Notes: generated by a model from the letters alone, not told the origin. DNA of 64,000 nt from Roseateles_B flavus (GCF_039872765.1 NZ_JBDPZC010000001.1:806001-870000), one strand, 5' to 3'. Counted from the first letter of the stretch, positions 7,434-15,685 are shown. A program made the numbers and translations.

Positions 7434-7462
7434 ATTCTATGTTGCGTGATGCTGCGGTGCAA
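7434..7462 (-). promoter_or_regulatory. Sigma-70 promoter for the ilvA leader RNA
   Basis: Minus-strand -35 TTGCAC (7457-7462), a 17-base spacer, and -10 TAGAAT (7434-7439). Transcription would start near 7427, run through a possible short reading frame starting at the ATG at 7419, and meet the terminator at 7289-7320 before reaching ilvA at 7145. An inverted repeat GCGCA...TGCGC (7395-7410) and a CCACC...GGTGG pair lie in the leader and could form alternative structures. The 451-base interval between ilvA and osmC holds nothing else I can support. Confidence 0.55.
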
Positions 7463-7596
7463 TATCAAAAGCGCCCTGGTATTGGAGCAGCATCTCTAGT
7501 TGGGCGATGGGCGTGAAATCCTGCGAATTTCCGCCGTGAACCACCGCCAGCGCGGCGGCCGGCAGGCGGCGACGCGGATTTCGAATTGGGCCCACA

Positions 7597-8028
7597 ATGC
7601 GCGCCATGGAATGCACGATCAATTGGATGGGCGTGGACGGCATGAGCTTCGTCGCCCAGACCGGCAGCGGCCACATGCTGGCCATGGATGGCGCGCCCGA
7701 GGGCGGCGGCCACAACCTGGCCCCGCGCCCCATGGAGACGGTGCTGGCCGGCACGGGGGGCTGCACCGCCTACGATGTGGTGCTCATCCTCAAGCGCGGT
7801 CGCCATGACGTACGCGGCTGTCAGGTCCAGCTCAAGGCGGAGCGTGCCGCCACGGATCCGAAGGTCTTCACCGGCATCCACATGCATTTCGTGGTGAGCG
7901 GCAAGGCGCTGGACCGCGCCGCGGTGGAACGCGCCGTGGCCCTGTCCCACGAGAAATACTGCTCGGCGAGCATCATGCTGGCCAAGACGGCTGCCATCAC
8001 CACCTCGGTGGAGATCGTCGAGGCCTGA
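7597..8028 (+). CDS. OsmC family protein
   Basis: OsmC-fold proteins reduce organic hydroperoxides through two reactive cysteines; some members act on other thiol chemistry. The protein has 143 residues (or 140 from the in-frame ATG at 7606, MECTINW). The N-terminal half has the 'MDGAPEGGGHNLAPRPMETVLAGTGGCTAYDVVLIL' region with the first conserved Cys. The second, 'LSHEKYCSASIMLAKTA', carries the resolving Cys. It is the shorter YhfA-like form. It is convergent with coq7, with only 25 bases between the stops, a pairing I believe is common in Burkholderiales. The exact substrate is unknown. Confidence 0.88.
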   Translation: MRAMECTINWMGVDGMSFVAQTGSGHMLAMDGAPEGGGHNLAPRPMETVLAGTGGCTAYDVVLILKRGRHDVRGCQVQLKAERAATDPKVFTGIHMHFVVSGKALDRAAVERAVALSHEKYCSASIMLAKTAAITTSVEIVEA

Positions 8029-8053
8029 CGCGCGCCGGTCAGGCGCCACGACC

Positions 8054-8689
8054 TCAGAGCCGGTGCGCCACCGTGGTCATCACGCGGGCGGCCAGGCGCA
8101 TCAGGCCGGGCACCGGCGGTGGCAGTTTGGTCGCGCCGGCGTCCAGGGCATGCTGCGCATGCGCGGCCTCGTCCTCTTTCATGCGGTCCACGATCTCGCG
8201 GGAGCGCAGGTCCTCGGCCGGCAGGCGATCCAGATGGGAGGCCAGATGCTGCTCCACCTGGCGCTCGGTCTCGACCAGAAAGCCCAGGCTGATGCGGTCT
8301 CCCATCAGCCCGGCCAGGCTGCCCAGGGCAAAGGCGCCGCCATACCAGAGTGGATTCAGCAGGCTGGGGCGGTCCTGGAGCTCGTCCAGGCGTGTGCGCG
8401 TCCAGGCGAGGTGGTCGATCTCTTCTGCGGCGGCGGCCTCCAGCTGGCAGCGAAGCGAGTCTTCCCGCGACAGCAGGGCCTGCGACTGGTAGAGCGCCTG
8501 TGCGCAGACTTCGCCGACATGGTTCACCCGCATCAGCGCCCCGGCCAGCTGACGCTGGGCCTCGTCCAGCTCCGCAGCCGGGCTGTGTGCCGGACTGGGA
8601 CGGCCCGCGGCGGGGCGCCCGAAAACAGTCAACAGGCTGTGGCCAGCGGCGGACAGCAGGCGGTCCTTGAAGTCGAGGGTGGGTGACAT
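8054..8689 (-). CDS. coq7: Coq7-type demethoxyubiquinone hydroxylase
   Basis: Coq7 is a membrane-associated di-iron monooxygenase that hydroxylates 2-octaprenyl-3-methyl-6-methoxy-1,4-benzoquinol in ubiquinone synthesis. The 211 residues carry the ferritin-like ligand set: 'RVNHVGEVCAQALYQ' (Glu), 'EEIDHLAW' (ExxH), 'LVETERQVEQHL' (Glu), and 'MKEDEAAHAQHA' (ExxxH). An N-terminal extension of about 60 residues precedes the domain, as in other betaproteobacterial forms. The start is the ATG at 8689 (MSPTLDFKDRL); open sequence upstream has no family resemblance. This enzyme replaces UbiF, which gammaproteobacteria use instead. Confidence 0.95.
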   Translation of the reverse strand: MSPTLDFKDRLLSAAGHSLLTVFGRPAAGRPSPAHSPAAELDEAQRQLAGALMRVNHVGEVCAQALYQSQALLSREDSLRCQLEAAAAEEIDHLAWTRTRLDELQDRPSLLNPLWYGGAFALGSLAGLMGDRISLGFLVETERQVEQHLASHLDRLPAEDLRSREIVDRMKEDEAAHAQHALDAGATKLPPPVPGLMRLAARVMTTVAHRL

Positions 8690-8999
8690 GGCAGGGCAGG
8701 GAGCGGGAAGCCGGAAGTGTAAATAGGCTTGGGAATGCCTGCAGTTGCCGACGTCTTGCAGGACATCTGTCGCAAATCCCCGCCGCCGTCCTTGTCTTGG
8801 TTCGTGACGGTCATATGAACATAAGCAAATGTTTGATCGTCGTTGCCACGCGACAACGGATGACAAACTGTCATGATTTCCAGGTGGCGCATCAGGGAAA
8901 ACCTTTGGTTCAATCACGCCAACTTCCATGCGGCCTGCTGCTCGAAAGCCTCAGATCGTCATGGTTGCCTGACCCTTGATGACTCTTTCGGAGCTACAA
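8690..8999. promoter_or_regulatory. 310-base control region between coq7 and the first porin
   Basis: The gap holds several dyads: AACAT-N6-ATGTT (8818-8833), GTTG...CAAC near 8842-8856, and the perfect 15-base palindrome ATGACA-AAC-TGTCAT (8860-8874), about 126 bases ahead of the porin ATG. A CATCTGTC-type motif at 8764-8779 recurs ahead of the second porin. I cannot assign a confident -35/-10 pair. Confidence 0.4.
8860..8874. promoter_or_regulatory. Perfect palindrome ATGACA-N3-TGTCAT upstream of porin 1
   Basis: Six-base arms with a three-base centre in the control region of the first porin; shaped like a binding site for a dimeric regulator. The regulator is not identifiable from the sequence. 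Confidence 0.4.
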
Positions 9000-10016
9000 A
9001 TGAAAAAGACTGTCCTGGTGGGAGCCGTGCTGGCCGCCTTCGCTGGTGCCGCTGCGGCCCAATCTTCCGTGACCCTGTTCGGCGTGATCGACGCCAACGT
9101 GCGCTCGGCCAAGTCTGGCAGCGCCAGCATCAAGCAAGTCGGTACTGACGGCCTGAACGCCAGCCGTCTGGGTGTGCGTGGCACGGAAGACCTCGGCGGC
9201 GGCCTGAAGGCTGGCTTCTGGCTGGAGTCTGCCCTGAACCCCGACACCGGTAGTGCCGACGGCAGCCGCTTCTGGGGCCGCCGTGCCACCGTGAGCCTGA
9301 GCTCCGCCGACATGGGTGAGCTGCGCATCGGCCGCCACAAGGTCGCTGCCCGCCTGGCCATCGACGGCTTCACGCCCTTCGAGACCACCGGCATCGGCGA
9401 AATCACCAAGGCCTACTCGGCCCTGGGCAGCGGTGCTGACACGCTGAACCGTTCGGACAACCAGGTCGCCTACAGCCTGCCCGAGAACCTGGGTGGCATC
9501 TACGGCACCTTCGAGCTGGGCGCCGGCGAAGGCACCGATGGCAAGAAGTACACCTCGGCTCGCCTGGGCTACAAGGACAAGGAGCTGAACGTTGCTGGCG
9601 CCTATGCGCAGACCGACGCCAAGGGCAGCAAGTACAAGCTGTCCGTGCTGGGCGCTTCCTATGATTTCGGCGCTGCCGTCGTGATGGCCACCGTGGCCAA
9701 TACCAAGTTCGACGCCTACAAGCAGTCGATCTTCACGATCGGTGCCAAGGTGCCCGTCACCAAGGAAGGCTCGGTGCGCGTGCATTACGCCCACTCCAAC
9801 GCCAACGATGCCGTGGCCCTGGCCAAGGTCGCTGACGACCTGAACATCCTGTCCTTCGGCTATGTCCACGACATGTCCAAGCGCACGGCTCTGTACGCCA
9901 CCTACTCGCAGATCGACAACAAGGGCAACTCCAAGGTGGCCATCGCTGGTGCTCCGGCTGCTGCCGCGGGCCAGAAGTCCTCTGCCTACGAAGTGGGCGT
10001 GCGCCACAGCTTCTGA
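9000..10016 (+). CDS. Trimeric outer-membrane porin (Gram-negative porin family), copy 1
   Basis: General diffusion porin, a 16-stranded beta-barrel in the outer membrane. The start ATG at 9000 has GGAG seven bases upstream and yields signal peptide MKKTVLVGAVLAAFAGAAAA, cleaved before QSSVTLFG. The N-terminal 'SSVTLFGVIDANV', 'SRLGVRGTEDLGGGLKAGFWLES' and 'GELRIGRHKVAARLAIDGF' (loop 3 region), and the terminal Phe of 'YEVGVRHSF', are the BAM-recognised family hallmarks. It has 338 residues, typical for betaproteobacteria. A second, clearly different porin follows in tandem, each with its own terminator. Substrate preference cannot be read from the sequence. Confidence 0.95.
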   Translation: MKKTVLVGAVLAAFAGAAAAQSSVTLFGVIDANVRSAKSGSASIKQVGTDGLNASRLGVRGTEDLGGGLKAGFWLESALNPDTGSADGSRFWGRRATVSLSSADMGELRIGRHKVAARLAIDGFTPFETTGIGEITKAYSALGSGADTLNRSDNQVAYSLPENLGGIYGTFELGAGEGTDGKKYTSARLGYKDKELNVAGAYAQTDAKGSKYKLSVLGASYDFGAAVVMATVANTKFDAYKQSIFTIGAKVPVTKEGSVRVHYAHSNANDAVALAKVADDLNILSFGYVHDMSKRTALYATYSQIDNKGNSKVAIAGAPAAAAGQKSSAYEVGVRHSF

Positions 10017-10062
10017 TCGAGCCCTCGGCGGGCCGTTGCAGCCCGCCACGCTCGACGTGCAA

Positions 10063-10085
10063 GCCGCCCTCCGGGGCGGCTTTTT
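10063..10085 (+). terminator. Terminator after porin 1
   Basis: GCCGCCC / GGGGCGGC stem followed by TTTTT, 47 bases after the stop codon. Confidence 0.85.
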
Positions 10086-10158
10086 CATTGGCGCGTTCCG
10101 CTGCAAACAGGGGGCGAACAGCAGGGAACGGCGTTGATTGTCAGCTCCAATTCAGCCT

Positions 10159-10174
10159 TGTCACCGCGGCGACA
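10159..10174. promoter_or_regulatory. Near-palindrome TGTCACCGCGGCGACA upstream of porin 2
   Basis: A 16-base dyad with one mismatched pair, centred on CCGCGG, in the 262-base gap between the porins. It is a candidate operator only. A second dyad, TCTGT-C-ACAGA, lies at 10227-10237, 42 bases before the ATG. Confidence 0.35.
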
Positions 10175-10278
10175 GGGTTAGTGCTTGTGGGTGGCCTGCA
10201 ACGAACCGGCTAGGCCTTCAGGGGCATCTGTCACAGAATCCAATGCGACTCTTCATTCTTAAAGCAGGAGACAGATTC

Positions 10279-11406
10279 ATGAAGAAGGCTACTCTGGTTC
10301 TGGGTTTGCTGGCTGCCAGCGTGAGCGCTGCTTACGCCCAGTCGAGCGTGACGCTCTACGGCATCGTCGACGGCGGTGTGCGCATGACCACGAATGAAGG
10401 CGTGGGCGGCAGCGGCTCCATCACTCGCGTGGTGGGTGGCGGCTTCTCCCAGAGTCGTCTGGGCGTCAACGTGACCGAAGACCTCGGTGGCGGCATGAAG
10501 GTGCTGGGCAACCTGGAGCACCGCCTGAATCTGGACACCGGCTCGGCCAACCCGGCCCCGCTGCCTTTCTGGATGCAATCCTGGGTCGGCCTGCAAAGCA
10601 GCGACTTCGGGCGCGTGACCATCGGCCGCCAGTACAACGTGCTGTTCGATCTGGTCACCAGCACCTACGTTTCCTACCCCTATTCGCCCTATTTCGACGT
10701 CTACAAGCCTGAAGTGGGCCTGGCGCTGAGCGCTCGTGCCGACAACATGGTCAAGTACCTGTTCGAGCAGGGCCCCATCCGTGGCGAGCTGCAGTTCTCG
10801 GCGGGTGAAGGTGGCGCTGGCCGCACCTTCGGCGGCATCTTGCGCTACTCGGCCGACGGCATCTCCGCCGGCGCGGGCATGCAGGACTACCGCCTGGCCT
10901 CGGGTGCCAAGATCAAGGCCACGACCTTCGGCGGCTCCTACAAGATGGGCGACTGGTACCTGAACGCCGGCTGGGGCGAGAACAAGGTGGACGGCACGCC
11001 CACCGCGGCAGACGGCGCCACCATTGCCAGCACCCTGCTGTGGGCATCGTTCAACAACGGCGGCACTGGCTACGACGCCGCCCTGGGTGGCAACGCCGCC
11101 CTGCTGGGCCTCAAGAAGCGCACGATGTGGACCCTGGGCATGGGCTACCAGATGTCGCCTCAGCTGAACCTGGGTACGCACTTCTACAGCGCCAAGCAGA
11201 CCGGCGCCGTGTCGGCCCTGGAGCTGAAGGCTACGTTCTGGTCGGCCGTGGCTGACTATGCCCTGTCCAAGCGCACCGACCTGTACGCCGAGATCGACCG
11301 CACCTCGCTGACGGGCGACCACGCCAGCCTGAACAGCAGCGCCGGCACGCCCAACAACGCCAAGTCGCGCATGGGTTACACGGTGGGCATCCGCCACCGC
11401 TTCTGA
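10279..11406 (+). CDS. Trimeric outer-membrane porin (Gram-negative porin family), copy 2
   Basis: Second tandem porin, 375 residues, about 37 longer than copy 1. The start at 10279 follows AGGAG (10266-10270) and gives signal peptide MKKATLVLGLLAASVSAAYA, cleaved before QSSVTLYG. 'SRLGVNVTEDLGGGMKVLGNLEHRL' and 'GRVTIGRQYNVLFDLVTSTYVSYPYSPYFDVYK' mark the barrel start and loop 3; the chain ends 'YTVGIRHRF' with the terminal Phe. Identity to copy 1 is limited outside the N-terminus and strand motifs, so this is an old duplication or separate paralogues rather than a recent copy. It has its own terminator. Confidence 0.95.
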   Translation: MKKATLVLGLLAASVSAAYAQSSVTLYGIVDGGVRMTTNEGVGGSGSITRVVGGGFSQSRLGVNVTEDLGGGMKVLGNLEHRLNLDTGSANPAPLPFWMQSWVGLQSSDFGRVTIGRQYNVLFDLVTSTYVSYPYSPYFDVYKPEVGLALSARADNMVKYLFEQGPIRGELQFSAGEGGAGRTFGGILRYSADGISAGAGMQDYRLASGAKIKATTFGGSYKMGDWYLNAGWGENKVDGTPTAADGATIASTLLWASFNNGGTGYDAALGGNAALLGLKKRTMWTLGMGYQMSPQLNLGTHFYSAKQTGAVSALELKATFWSAVADYALSKRTDLYAEIDRTSLTGDHASLNSSAGTPNNAKSRMGYTVGIRHRF

Positions 11407-11430
11407 TCTGCGCACTTCTTCGCGCAATCC

Positions 11431-11453
11431 AGGGCCCTTCGGGGCCCTTTTTC
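11431..11453 (+). terminator. Terminator after porin 2
   Basis: AGGGCCC-TTCG-GGGCCCT hairpin with a stable tetraloop, running into TTTTTC. Confidence 0.88.
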
Positions 11454-11538
11454 ATCGTGTCTACCGATGTTGTGCATAGCATCACGGCGCTGGGACGCGA
11501 AGCAGCTAGTCTTGGCTGCAGCGGGTCTGGAGTAGTAC

Positions 11539-12297
11539 ATGAGCGCCTTAAGGAAATGGTTGTTGTTGGGTTGGGTGTTGAGCCTGGTGGCTTGCGCCCA
11601 TCGCCCCGCCTCTGAGCCGGCCCAGACTGAGCCTGAGGCGGGCAGGGCTGCCTTGCCGCAGGACTGGTCGGTCCGTGAGCTGCCAGGCAAGGCGCGCACG
11701 CACTACAGCATGAACGTGCGGGCCAGCCGGCCCTGTGTGCAGGCAAACGCCCGCGGTTCGGCCAGCCTGCTGCGCCGGCGGCTCAGTCTGCCCGTCGAGC
11801 AGTTGCAGGAAGTTCGCTTTGAATGGTGGATAGATCGCTTCGAATCCAGCCGGGAGGTGGACGATCCCGACATCGACGACGCGCCGGCGAGCCTGGTGCT
11901 GGCCTTCGACGGCGATGTAGGTCAGCTGTCACTGCGCAATCGCATGCTGTTCGAGCTGGCGCAGACCATCATGGGCGAAGCGCCACCCTATGCCACGCTG
12001 ATGTACGTCTGGGACGCCAAGGCGGCGCCTGGGACGGTCAAGGTCAGTCCGCGCAGCGACCGCATCCGCAAGATCGTCATCGGCTCCGGCCATGACAAGC
12101 GGGGCGGCTGGCTCAGCTTCAGCCGCAATGTGGCGGAGGACTACCGGCTGGCCTTTGGCGAGGCGGCTGGTCCGCTGGTCGGGGCGGCGCTGATGACCGA
12201 TGCCGACAACGGCCATGGCTCTGCGCAGGCCTGCTATGGCCCCGTGCAGTTCCTGGATGCGGCCTACCGGGACCTGCCAGGCAGCCTTCGGTTCTGA
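11539..12297 (+). CDS. DUF3047 family lipoprotein
   Basis: A 252-residue protein of unknown function. It has a lipoprotein signal peptide (MSALRKWLLLGWVLSLVAC; lipobox LVAC, lipidated Cys19), a short low-complexity spacer, then a single domain that I recognise as DUF3047: 'THYSMNVRASRPCVQANARGSASLL', 'VRFEWWIDRF', acidic 'DDPDIDDAPASLVLAFDG', 'YATLMYVWD', 'IRKIVIGSG', 'FSRNVAEDYRLAFGE', and 'ALMTDADNGHGSAQACYGPVQF'. The Asp-rich segments conserved in the family could bind metal or sugar, but that is speculation. The gene is monocistronic, between a porin terminator and lptM. Confidence 0.85.
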   Translation: MSALRKWLLLGWVLSLVACAHRPASEPAQTEPEAGRAALPQDWSVRELPGKARTHYSMNVRASRPCVQANARGSASLLRRRLSLPVEQLQEVRFEWWIDRFESSREVDDPDIDDAPASLVLAFDGDVGQLSLRNRMLFELAQTIMGEAPPYATLMYVWDAKAAPGTVKVSPRSDRIRKIVIGSGHDKRGGWLSFSRNVAEDYRLAFGEAAGPLVGAALMTDADNGHGSAQACYGPVQFLDAAYRDLPGSLRF

Positions 12298-12327
12298 GAA
12301 CCCGCCCGGCGGTGTGACGGCCCTGGT

Positions 12328-12564
12328 TCAGCGCGCAGGGCTGGATGCAGCCGCTTGGGTGGCTGGCGCCGCGGCGGGAGTCGTGGCCGGGGCCTTTGCC
12401 GGTGGCAGGCTCAGGGGGCCCTTCTGCCCGCAGCCCGGAAGCCCCAGCACCGCGCACAGCAGCGACGCCGCCATGACGGCTCGGCGCGACCGCATCGACG
12501 GCAGGGCCATGCGGGCCAGGCGGCCCGGCATGGCGACTAAACTGGCATCTTGATCAGTCTTCAT
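12328..12564 (-). CDS. lptM: Small lipoprotein LptM (LPS assembly-associated)
   Basis: LptM is a short outer-membrane lipoprotein that helps LptD oxidation and assembly of the LPS translocon in enterobacteria. The diagnostic stretch is the lipobox LGLPGC followed directly by GQKGPLSLPP; only this motif is conserved in the family. After it comes an Ala/Pro/Thr tail. I placed the start at ATG 12564 (MKTDQDASLVA, 78 residues); ATG 12531 or 12495 would give a more usual signal peptide, while the ATG at 12585 would overlap the divergent cyaY start. It is divergent from cyaY, with starts only about 20 bases apart. Confidence 0.85.
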   Translation of the reverse strand: MKTDQDASLVAMPGRLARMALPSMRSRRAVMAASLLCAVLGLPGCGQKGPLSLPPAKAPATTPAAAPATQAAASSPAR

Positions 12565-12583
12565 AGCTGCAAGTTTATCGGTC

Positions 12584-12943
12584 ATGAGTGCTCTCACCGC
12601 CACGCCCCTTGATGATGCCGACTACCACGCGCGCACCGACGCGATCCTGCAAGGCATCGAGTCCCGGATCGACGCCTGGCTGGACGGCGACGTGATCGAC
12701 ATCGACACCCACCGCACCGGAGGGCTGCTGGAGCTCAGTTTCCCCAATCGCAGCAAGATCATCATCAACACACAGCCGCCCCTCCAGGAGCTCTGGGTGG
12801 CCGCCAAGGCTGGCGGCTTTCACTTCCGCTACGTGGACGGGCGCTGGCTGGAGCGGGGTGGTCGCGAGTTCCATGCCCTGTTGTCCGAGGAAGCCTCGGC
12901 TCAGGCCGGGCTGGCGCTGCGTTTCGAGGCCGTTCAGGCCTGA
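12584..12943 (+). CDS. cyaY: Frataxin-like iron-sulfur assembly protein CyaY
   Basis: Bacterial frataxin; binds iron through an acidic ridge and modulates cysteine desulfurase during Fe-S cluster assembly. It has 119 residues, slightly longer than E. coli CyaY. The acidic first helix ('LDDADYHARTDAILQGIESRIDAW', then 'LDGDVIDIDTHRTGGLLELSFPNRSKIIINTQPPLQELWVAAKAGGFHF') contains the invariant 'NxQxPxxExWxA' and 'GGFHF' signatures of the family. It stands alone with its own downstream terminator, convergent with PBP1A. Confidence 0.97.
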   Translation: MSALTATPLDDADYHARTDAILQGIESRIDAWLDGDVIDIDTHRTGGLLELSFPNRSKIIINTQPPLQELWVAAKAGGFHFRYVDGRWLERGGREFHALLSEEASAQAGLALRFEAVQA

Positions 12944-12981
12944 ACGGGGTTGGCGCTTGGTGCGCCGGCATCCGGTCCATG

Positions 12982-13009
12982 ACAAAGGCCGCCCTGGGGC
13001 GGCCTTTGT
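12982..13009. terminator. Bidirectional terminator between cyaY and mrcA
   Basis: Perfect 12-bp stem ACAAAGGCCGCC / GGCGGCCTTTGT with loop CTGG, symmetrical A- and T-containing ends, between two convergent genes. Confidence 0.8.
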
Positions 13010-13031
13010 GCTGTGAGGTGCCTGTCGGCGC

Positions 13032-15425
13032 TCAGCGCCTGAACAGGTCCAGGATGCTTTTCTTTTCCTCGTCGCTCGCGGGGGGCGGAATGCCCGCATC
13101 GTTGCTTAGGGCGCGGACGCCCGAGGTGCCGGCGTACTCGTCATAGAACCACTCGCCGTTGACCTGCACCACGCCCTCGGGCGGCGGGATCTCGGCCACG
13201 GCGACGTTCTTCAGGGCGAAGCCCATGAACTCGATCCAGACCGGCAGGGACAGGCCACCGCCGGTCTCGCGATCGCCCAGTTTGCGCGGCTGGTCATAGC
13301 CGATCCACACCACCGCGACCAGGCTCTGCTGATAGCCGGCGAACCAGGCATCCATGGAATCGTTGGTCGTGCCGGTCTTGCCGTAGATGTCAGGGCGCTT
13401 GAGCAGGGCCTGCGCCTTGGCCGCCGTGCCGCTGCGCGTGACCTCCTGCAGCAGGCTGCTCATCAGGAAGGCATTGCGGGGCTCCACCGCCCGGGCGTCG
13501 TCGCCCAGGGGGCGGGGCTGGGCCTCGTACAGCACGCGGCCCTTGTGGTCCGTCAGCTTGGCGATCAGCTGGGGCGAGACCCGGTAGCCGCCGTTGGCGA
13601 AAACGGCATAGCCCTGCGCCATCTGCATGGGGGTCACCGAGCCGGCCCCCAGTGCCATGGTCAGGTAGGCGGGGTGCTTCTCGGCCTCGAAGCCGAAGCG
13701 GGTGATCCAGTCCTGCGCGTAATGCACGCCAATGGACTGCAGCACGCGGATGGACACCATGTTCTTCGATTTGGCCAGCGCCTTGCGCAGCGGCAGGGGG
13801 CCGTCGAAGGTGCCGTCATAGTTCTTGGGCTCCCAGGGCTGGCTGCCCGTGGTGGTGGCGTCGAAGAAGAGCGGGGCGTCGTTGACCACCGTGGCGGGCG
13901 TGAAGCCCTTCTCGAGGGCCGCCGAGTAGATGAAGGGCTTGAAGCTGGATCCCGGCTGGCGCCACGCCTGGGTGACATGGTTGAACTTGTTCTTGTTGTA
14001 GTCGAAGCCGCCGACCATGGCGTGGATGCGCCCGTCCCGCGGGTCCATGGCGACGAAGGCCCCTTCGACTTCGGGCAGCTGGGTGATGCTCCAGTCTCCC
14101 TTGGGCAGCTTCAGCACGCGGATGATGGCGCCGCGGCGGATGCGGGTCTTGGGGTTGCCTCGCTCCGACAGGCCGGAGGTGGCCGGCTTGAGGCCCTCGC
14201 CGGTGATGGTCAGGCTTTCACCGCTCTGCAGCACGGCCACCACTTTCTTGGGGTCCGCCTCGAGCACGGCGGCGGCCAGCAGCTCGTCGTTGGCCGGGTG
14301 GTCGGCCAGCGCTTCGGCGATGCGCACGTCCATGTCCTTGGGGTCGGCCGGCAGGTCGATATAGGCCTCGGGGCCGCGGTAGACCTGGCGACGCTCGAAG
14401 TCCATGATGCCCCGGCGAAGTGCGCGGTAGGCCACCATCTGCTCGTCATGGCGCAGGGTCAGGTAGACGTCCAGCCCGCGGCTGTAGGCCTCTTCGCCGT
14501 ACTGGTTGAAGATCAGCTGGCGTGCGGCCTCGGCCACGTACTCGGCATGGCTGGTCGTGTCGCTGAGCGAGCGGTAGCGCAGCACCTCGCTCTTGGCCTG
14601 GGCGTGCTGTTCCTCGGTGATGTAGCCGTTCTCCAGCATGCGATCGATGATGTACTGCTGGCGGATCTTGGCGCGGCGCGGATTGTTGATGGGGTTGTAG
14701 GCCGACGGGGCCTTGGGCAGGCCGGCCAGCATGGCGGCCTCGGCCACGGTGATGTCCTTGAGCGGCTTGCCGAAGTAGACCTCGCTGGCGGCCGCAAAAC
14801 CGTAGGCCTTGTGCCCCAGGAAGATCTGGTTCATGTAGATCTCAAGGATCTGCTCCTTGCTCAGGGCCGATTCGATCTTGAGCGCCAGCAGGATCTCGTA
14901 GATCTTGCGCGTCATGGTCTTCTCGGTCGAGAGATAGAAGTTGCGTGCCACCTGCATGGTGATGGTGGAGGCGCCCTGGCTGCGCGCCTCGCCCACATTG
15001 GCCAGGCCGGCGCGGATCACGCCCAGATAGTCGACGCCGCCATGCTGGTAGAAGCGCGCATCCTCGATGGCAAGAATGGCTTCCTGCATCACCTTGGGGA
15101 TGACCTTGATGGGCTGGTAGTTGCGCCGCTCCTCGCCGAACTCGGCCAGCACCACGCCGTCGGAGGAGATGACGCGCAGCGGCAACTTGGGGCGGTAATC
15201 CGTCAGGCCCGAGATGTCCGGCAGATTGGGGTAGGCCATGGCCAGGCCCAGTGCCAGCAGCAAGGCGACTGCAGCGGTGCCGCCAAGGGCCAGACCACCG
15301 AGCCACATCAGGGGCCGCCAGAGGAATCGGTGGCGCGGTGTGTGGTGACGACGCGACGCCGTCGGGCCATCCTTCGCGTCCATCTCTGGCGTAGTGGACA
15401 CGTTTGATGATTTGGATTTGCTCAT
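13032..15425 (-). CDS. mrcA: Penicillin-binding protein 1A (bifunctional peptidoglycan synthase)
   Basis: Class A PBP: polymerises glycan strands and cross-links peptides in the periplasm. The start ATG at 15425 has GGAG five bases upstream; 797 residues. A cytoplasmic basic tail is followed by a membrane anchor (about residues 43-63). The GT51 domain shows 'EDARFYQHGGVD' (catalytic Glu) and 'SQGASTITMQVARNFYL'. After an OB-like insert, the transpeptidase domain has SSFK (active Ser in 'QPGSSFKPF'), SKN and KTGTT. This is the usual set for PBP1A. It is divergent from pilM, which is the standard mrcA-pilMNOPQ arrangement in Proteobacteria. The 260-base gap holds no promoter I can call. Confidence 0.97.
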   Translation of the reverse strand: MSKSKSSNVSTTPEMDAKDGPTASRRHHTPRHRFLWRPLMWLGGLALGGTAAVALLLALGLAMAYPNLPDISGLTDYRPKLPLRVISSDGVVLAEFGEERRNYQPIKVIPKVMQEAILAIEDARFYQHGGVDYLGVIRAGLANVGEARSQGASTITMQVARNFYLSTEKTMTRKIYEILLALKIESALSKEQILEIYMNQIFLGHKAYGFAAASEVYFGKPLKDITVAEAAMLAGLPKAPSAYNPINNPRRAKIRQQYIIDRMLENGYITEEQHAQAKSEVLRYRSLSDTTSHAEYVAEAARQLIFNQYGEEAYSRGLDVYLTLRHDEQMVAYRALRRGIMDFERRQVYRGPEAYIDLPADPKDMDVRIAEALADHPANDELLAAAVLEADPKKVVAVLQSGESLTITGEGLKPATSGLSERGNPKTRIRRGAIIRVLKLPKGDWSITQLPEVEGAFVAMDPRDGRIHAMVGGFDYNKNKFNHVTQAWRQPGSSFKPFIYSAALEKGFTPATVVNDAPLFFDATTTGSQPWEPKNYDGTFDGPLPLRKALAKSKNMVSIRVLQSIGVHYAQDWITRFGFEAEKHPAYLTMALGAGSVTPMQMAQGYAVFANGGYRVSPQLIAKLTDHKGRVLYEAQPRPLGDDARAVEPRNAFLMSSLLQEVTRSGTAAKAQALLKRPDIYGKTGTTNDSMDAWFAGYQQSLVAVVWIGYDQPRKLGDRETGGGLSLPVWIEFMGFALKNVAVAEIPPPEGVVQVNGEWFYDEYAGTSGVRALSNDAGIPPPASDEEKKSILDLFRR

Positions 15426-15685
15426 GGGGCTCCAGTGAGGGCAAATCATTATAGAAACGGCACTCTGCTGCGCTTTGAATCACCGCTCCTCCTTTCGAAG
15501 GTCTGGAACCGTTACGAAAGGGCTTCTTTTCGGGGACAGATGGGCGTAGAAAGCCGTGTATGTTTCGCAACGTGGTGTTACGTGCTGGCAGCCGTTTTTC
15601 GAACGGTGTCATAGGCTTTACTGCTAGCATTCAAGTAACTTATTAACAATCCGACGCCTGCAAAGCGTGTTGGGGGAACCGCGTC

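Noticed and set aside
8690..8999. A small gene between coq7 and porin 1
   Set aside because: The short frames here lack a ribosome binding site and any protein-like pattern; dyads suggest a control region instead.
15527..15545. GGGGACAGAT between mrcA and pilM, like the RAYT repeat core
   Set aside because: Only about ten bases match, with no second copy or transposase nearby; chance occurrence in 64 kb of GC-rich sequence is plausible.
15585..15605. TGGCAGCC...TTTTTC upstream of pilM as a sigma-54 promoter
   Set aside because: The invariant GC of the -12 element is absent.
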